A model generated the notes under the pieces. The model was not told where the DNA came from. It worked only from the letters and a program-made list of their open reading frames with translations, and made no database searches. Positions 58,201 to 64,000 of a stretch of 64,000 bases of DNA are shown here, piece after piece (the first letter of the stretch is position 1; every line of letters starts with the position of its first letter). The stretch spans positions 667,502 to 731,501 of the forward strand of contig NC_091391.1 of the NCBI RefSeq assembly GCF_038502225.1. Direction: 5' to 3'. The position numbers were made by a program, and so were the translations under genes. The DNA comes from Cherax quadricarinatus. Lineage: Eukaryota; Arthropoda; Malacostraca; Decapoda; Parastacidae.

Positions 58201-61200
58201 GTCAGTACACGCCAGTGTTAGTACACGCCAGTGTTAGTACACGCCAGTGTTAGTACACGCCAGTGTTAGTACACGCCAGTGTTAGTACGCACCAGTGTTA
58301 GTACATGCCAGTGTTAGTACATGCCAGTGTTAGTACACACCAGTGTTAGTACACACCAGTGTTAGTACATGCCAGTGTTAGTACATGCCAGTGTTAGTAC
58401 ACGCCAGTGTTAGTACACGCCAGTGTTAGTACACGCCAGTGTTAGTACACACCAGTGTTAGTACATGCCAGTGTTAGTACATGCCAGTGTTAGTACACGC
58501 CAGTGTTAGTACACACCAGTGTTAGTACACACCAGTGTTAGTACACACCAGTGTTAGTACACACCAGTGTTAGTACACACCAGTGTTAGTACACACCAGT
58601 GTTAGTACATGCCAGTGTCAGTACACACCAGTGTTAGTACATGCCAGTGTTAGTACACGCCAGTGTTAGTACACGCCAGTGTTAGTACACGCCAGTGTTA
58701 GTACATGCCAGTGTTAGTACACGCCAGTGTTAGTACACACCAGTGTTAGTACATGCCAGTGTTAGTACACACCAGTGTTAGTACACGCCAGTGTTAGTAC
58801 ACACCAGTGTTAGTACATGCCAGTGTTAGTACACACCAGTGTTAGTACACACCAGTGTTAGTACATGCCAGTGTTAGTACACACCAGTGTTAGTACACAC
58901 CAGTGTTAGTACACACCAGTGTTAGTACACACCTGTGTTAGTACACACCAGTGTTAGTACACACCAGTGTTAGTACAAACCAGTGTTAGTACACACCAGT
59001 GTTAGTACACACCAGTGTTAGTACACGCCAGTGTTAGTACATGCCAGTGTTAGTACACGCCAGTGTTAGTACACGCCAGTGTTAGTACATGCCAGTGTTA
59101 GTACATACCAGTGTTAGTACACACCAGTGTTAGTACATGCCAGTGTTAGTACATGCCAGTGTTAGTACATGCCAGTGTTAGTACATGCCAGTGTTAGTAC
59201 ATGCCAGTGTTAGTACATGCCAGTGTTAGTACATGCCAGTGTTAGTACATGCCAGTGTTAGTACATGCCAGTGTTAGTACATGCCAGTGTTAGTACATGC
59301 CAGTGTTAGTACACACCAGTGTTAGTACATGCCAGTGTTAGTACATGCCAGTGTTAGTAAAAGCCAGTGTTAGTACATGCCAGTGTTAGTACATGCCAGT
59401 GTTAGTACACACCAGTGTTAGTACTTGCCAGTGTTAGTACATGCCAGTGTTAGTACACACCAGTGTTAGTACATGCCAGTGTTAGTACACACCAGTGTTA
59501 GTACATGCCAGTGTTAGTACATGCCAGTGTTAGTACACACCAGTGTTAGTACATGCCCGTGTTAGTACATGCCAGTGTTAGTACATGCCAGTGTTAGTAC
59601 ATGCCAGTGTTAGTACATGCCAGTGTTAGTACACACCAGTGTTAGTACATGCCAGTGTTAGTACATGCCAGTGTTAGTACATGCCAGTGTTAGTACACAC
59701 CAGTGTTATTACATGCCAGTGTTAGTACATGCCAGTGTTAGTACATGCCAGTGTTAGTACATGCCAGTGTTAGTACATGCCAGTGTTAGTACACACCAGT
59801 GTCAGTACACGCCAGTGTTAGTACACGCCAGTGTTAGTACACGCCAGTGTTAGTACACGCCAGTGTTAGTACGCACCAGTGTTAGTACATGCCAGTGTTA
59901 GTACATGCCAGTGTTAGTACACACCAGTGTTAGTACACACCAGTGTTAGTACATGCCAGTGTTAGTACATGCCAGTGTTAGTACACGCCAGTGTTAGTAC
60001 ACGCCAGTGTTAGTACACGCCAGTGTTAGTACACACCAGTGTTAGTACATGCCAGTGTTAGTACATGCCAGTGTTAGTACACGCCAGTGTTAGTACACAC
60101 CAGTGTTAGTACACACCAGTGTTAGTACACACCAGTGTTAGTACACACCAGTGTTAGTACACACCAGTGTTAGTACACACCAGTGTTAGTACATGCCAGT
60201 GTTAGTACATGCCAGTGTTACTACACACCAGTGTTAGTACACACCAGTGTTAGTACATGCCAGTGTTAGTACATGCCAGTGTTAGTACACACCAGTGTTA
60301 GTACATGCCAGTGTCAGTACACACCAGTGTTAGTACATGCCAGTGTTAGTACACGCCAGTGTTAGTACACGCCAGTGTTAGTACACGCCAGTGTTAGTAC
60401 ATGCCAGTGTTAGTACACGCCAGTGTTAGTACACACCAGTGTTAGTACATGCCAGTGTTAGTACACACCAGTGTTAGTACACGCCAGTGTTAGTACACAC
60501 CAGTGTTAGTACATGCCAGTGTTAGTACACACCAGTGTTAGTACACACCAGTGTTAGTACATGCCAGTGTTAGTACACACCAGTGTTAGTACACACCAGT
60601 GTTAGTACACACCAGTGTTAGTACACACCTGTGTTAGTACACACCAGTGTTAGTACACACCAGTGTTAGTACAAACCAGTGTTAGTACACACCAGTGTTA
60701 GTACACACCAGTGTTAGTACACGCCAGTGTTAGTACATGCCAGTGTTAGTACACGCCAGTGTTAGTACACGCCAGTGTTAGTACATGCCAGTGATAGTAC
60801 ATACCAGTGTTAGTACACACCAGTGTTAGTACATGCCAGTGTTAGTACATGCCAGTGTTAGTACACACCAGTGTTAGTACACACCAGTGTTAGTACATGC
60901 CAGTGTTAGTACATGCCAGTGTTAGTACATGCCAGTGTTAGTACATGCCAGTGTTAGTACATGCCAGTGTTAATACATGCCAGTGTTAGTACATGCCAGT
61001 GTTAGTACACACCAGTGTTAGTACACACCAGTGTTAGTACACGCCAGTGTTAGTACATGCCAGTGTTAGTACATGCCAGTGTTAGTACACACCAGTGTTA
61101 GTACATGCCAGTGTTAGTACACACCAGTGTTAGTACATGCCAGTGTTAGTACACACCAGTGTTAGTACACACCAGTGTTAGTACACACCAGTGTTAGTAC

Positions 61201-64000
61201 ACACCAGTGTTAGTACACACCAGTGTTAGTACACGCCAGTGTTAGTACACACCAGTGTTAGTACACGCCAGTGTTAGTACACACCAGTGTTAGTACACAC
61301 CAGTGTTAGTACACACCAGTGTTAGTACACACCAGTATTAGTACACACCAGTGTTAGTACATGCCAGTGTTAGTACATGCCAGTGTTAGTACACACCAGT
61401 GTTAGTACATGCCAGTGTTACTACATGCCAGTGTTAGTACATGCCAGTGTTAGGACATGCCAGTGTTAGTACATGCCAGTGTTAGTACACACCAGTGTTA
61501 GTACATGCCAGTGTTAGTACATGCCAGTGTTAGTACACACCAGTGTTATTACATGCCAGTGTTAGTACACGCCAGTGTTAGTACACGCCAGTGTTAGTAC
61601 ACGCCAGTGTTATTACATGCCAGTGTTAGTACATGCCAGTGTTAGTACACACCAGTGTCAGTACACGCCAGTGTTAGTACACGCCAGTGTTAGTACATGC
61701 CAGTGTTAGTACATGCCAGTGTTAGTACACACCAGTGTTAGTACACACCAGTGTTAGTACACACCAGTGTTAGTACACACCAGTGTTAGTACACACCAGT
61801 GTTAGTACACACCAGTGTTAGTACACACCAGTGCTAGTACATGCCAGTGTTAGTACATGCCAGTGTTAGTACATTCCAGTGTTACTACACACCAGTGTTA
61901 GTACACACCAGTGTTAGTACATGCCAGTGTTAGTACATGCCAGTGTTAGTACACACCAGTGTTAGTACATGCCAGTGTCAGTACACACCAGTGTTAGTAC
62001 ATGCCAGTGTTAGTACATGCCAGTGTTAGTACACGCCAGTGTTAGTACACGCCAGTGTTAGTACACGCCAGTGTTAGTACATGCCAGTGTTAGTACACGC
62101 CAGTGTTAGTACACGCCAGTGTTAGTACACGCCAGTGTTAGTACACACCAGTGTTAGTACATGCCAGTGTTAGTACACACCAGTGTTAGTACACGCCAGT
62201 GTTAGTACACGCCAGTGTTAGTACACGCCAGTGTTAGTACATGCCAGTGTTAGTACACACCAGTGTTAGTACACGCCAGTGTTAGTACACGCCAGTGTTA
62301 GTACACACCAGTGTTAGTACACACCAGTGTTAGTACACACCAGTGTTAGTACACACCAGTGTTAGTACACACCAGTGTTAGTACAAACCAGTGTTAGTAC
62401 ACACCAGTGTTAGTACACACCAGTGTTAGTACACGCCAGTGTTTGTACACGCCAGTGTTAGTACATGCCAGTGTTAGTACACGCCAGTGTTAGTACACGC
62501 CAGTGTTAGTACATGCCAGTGTTAGTACATACCAGTGTTAGTACATGCCAGTGTTAGTACATGCCAGTGTTAGTACACACCAGTGTTAGTACACACCAGT
62601 GTTAGTACATGCCAGTGTTAGTACATGCCAGTGTTAGTACATGCCAGTGTTAGTACATGCCAGTGTTAGTACATGCCAGTGTTAGTACATGCCAGTGTTA
62701 GTACACACCAGTGTTAGTACACACCAGTGTTAGTACATGCCAGTGTTAGTACATGCCAGTGTTAGTACATGCCAGTGTTAGTACACACCAGTGTTAGTAC
62801 ACACCAGTGTTAGTACACACCAGTGTTAGTACACACCAGTGTTAGTACACACCAGTGTTAGTACACACCAGTGTTAGTACATGCCAGTGTTAGTACATGC
62901 CAGTGTTAGTACACACCAGTGTTAGTACATGCCAGTGTTAGTACACACCAGTGTTAGTACACACCAGTGTTAGTACACACCAGTGTTAGTACACACCAGT
63001 GTTAGTACACACCAGTGTTAGTACACGCCAGTGTTAGTACACTGTATTCCCTGGAACGCAGGAGGGAGAGATACATGATTATATACACCTGGAAAATCCT
63101 AGAGGGACTAGTACCAAACTTGCACACGAAAATCACTCACTACGAAAGCAAAAGACTTGGCAGACGATGCGCCATCCCCCCAATGAAAAGCAGGGGTGTC
63201 ACTAGCACGTTAAGAGACCATACAATAAGTGTCAGGGGCCCGAGACTGTTCAACTGCCTCCCAGCACACATAAGGGGGATTACCAACAGACCCCTGGCAG
63301 TCTTCAAGCTGGCACTGGACAAGCACCTAAAGTCAGTTCCTGATCAGCCGGGCTGTGGCTCGTACGTTGGTTTGCGTGCAGCCAGCAGCAACAGCCTGGT
63401 TGATCAGGCGCTGATCCACCAGGAGGCCTGGTCACAGACCGGGCCGCGGGGGCGTTGACCCCCGAAACTCTCTCCAGGTAAACTCCAGGTAAACCAGTGT
63501 TAGTACACTCCAGTGTTAGTACACACCAGTGTTAGTACACACCAGTGTTAGTACACACCAGTGTTAGTACATGCCAGTGTTAGTACATGGCAGTGTTAGT
63601 ACACACCAGTGTTAGTACATGCCAGTGTTACTACATGCCAGTGTTAGTACATGCCAGTGTTAGTACATGCCAGTATTAGTACATGCCAGTGTTAGTACAC
63701 ACCAGTGTTAGTACATGCCAGTGTTAGTACATGCCAGTGTTAGTACACACCAGTGTTATTACATGCCAGTGTTAGTACACGCCAGTGTTAGTACATGCCA
63801 GTGTTAGTACATGCCAGTGTTAGTACACACCAGTGTCAGTACACGCCAGTGTTAGTACACGCCAGTGTTAGTACACGCCAGTGTTAGTACACGCCAGTGT
63901 TAGTACACACCAGTGTTAGTACATGCCAGTGTTAGTACATGCCAGTGTTAGTACACACCAGTGTTAGTACACACCAGTGTTAGTACATGCCAGTGTTAGT
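52251..64000. repeat. 16-bp satellite, about 700 copies, reaching the window end
   Basis: The unit is agtacacaccagtgtt with atgcc and acgcc variants; almost every unit is exactly 16 bases. The short palindrome gtgttagtacac crosses each unit border. Rare variants prove higher-order duplication: tagtaaaagc at 57771 and 59355 (99 units apart), acacacctgtg at 58927 and 60623 (106 units), acatacccgtg 67 units apart near 53371 and 54443. A truncated LINE interrupts the array at 63043-63494. Confidence 0.97.
63043..63494 (+). mobile_element. 5'-truncated LINE inserted in the 16-bp satellite
   Basis: Starts abruptly at tgtattccctggaacgcagg and ends ccaggtaaac. The frame to 63458 is open and corresponds to the last 138 residues of the reverse-transcriptase protein of the LINE at 10046-13830: LYSLERRRERYMIIYTWK at the start, HQEAWSQTGPRGR at the end. 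The 14 bases cagtgttagtacac lie directly on both sides (63029-63042, 63495-63508). This fits a target-site duplication, though in this satellite it could be chance. Intact frame and clean edges suggest a young insertion. Nearly identical to 7897-8246 where they overlap. Confidence 0.85.

Noticed and set aside
52251..64000. Possible CRISPR array
   Set aside because: Units are contiguous 16-mers with no spacers and no cas genes, in a eukaryotic sequence.

Overview
This is a eukaryotic window, almost certainly from a decapod crustacean and probably a crayfish-like species. The evidence is a set of repeats I recognise from memory as decapod: a non-LTR retrotransposon whose C-terminus contains GSYVGLRAASSNSLVDQ, tRNA-derived SINEs, short elements carrying a CTGA(N)GA...GAAACGTTTC hairpin, and TTAGG pentamers. 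I could not search a database, so the genus is open. There is no operon structure, no bacterial gene and no complete host protein gene. Most long open frames here come from tandem repeats whose period is a multiple of three, and they are not genes.

By my tally about three quarters of the window is tandem repeat. The main arrays are 57 bp (1-2340), 57 bp (3902-4193), 44 bp (4451-6048), 32 bp (6583-7390), 72 bp (8641-9590), 14 bp (15219-15850), 40 bp (15991-17192), 32 bp (17350-18735), 21 bp (19851-24762), 31 bp (26822-33083), 57 bp (33694-34745), TTAGG (35055-35526), 29 bp (35956-41920), 52 bp (42541-43050), 23 bp (43362-43722), three successive 28-bp arrays (43723-47385, 47797-49447, 49448-52155) and a 16-bp satellite (52251 to the window end).

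Between the arrays lie mobile elements. A decayed, nearly full-length LINE sits on the minus strand at 10046-13830. It has a first ORF with three CCCH zinc fingers, then an APE-type endonuclease and a reverse transcriptase. Truncated LINE pieces lie at 7897-8246, 14395-14985, 18880-19310 and 63043-63494. Three tRNA-derived SINEs (6441-7545, 17193-18865, 33581-34963) each contain a huge internal minisatellite. A small Tigger-like MITE lies at 19084-19286. A degraded Penelope-like GIY-YIG endonuclease lies at 25505-25830.

The most interesting signal is a dispersed family of hammerhead-ribozyme-like motifs, best preserved at 2652-2688 (-), 3180-3216 (+) and 3452-3486 (+). Stems I and II change by compensatory substitutions between copies. 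The copies lie in short insertions with clear target-site duplications, arranged like the terminal repeats of Penelope-like elements. Other notable points are SINEs acting as seeds for minisatellites, a duplicated 353-bp block whose two copies lead into related but different satellites, an interstitial telomere-like tract, and a 410-bp island at 47386-47796 with an NRF-1-like palindrome and four inverted CCAAT boxes between satellites.
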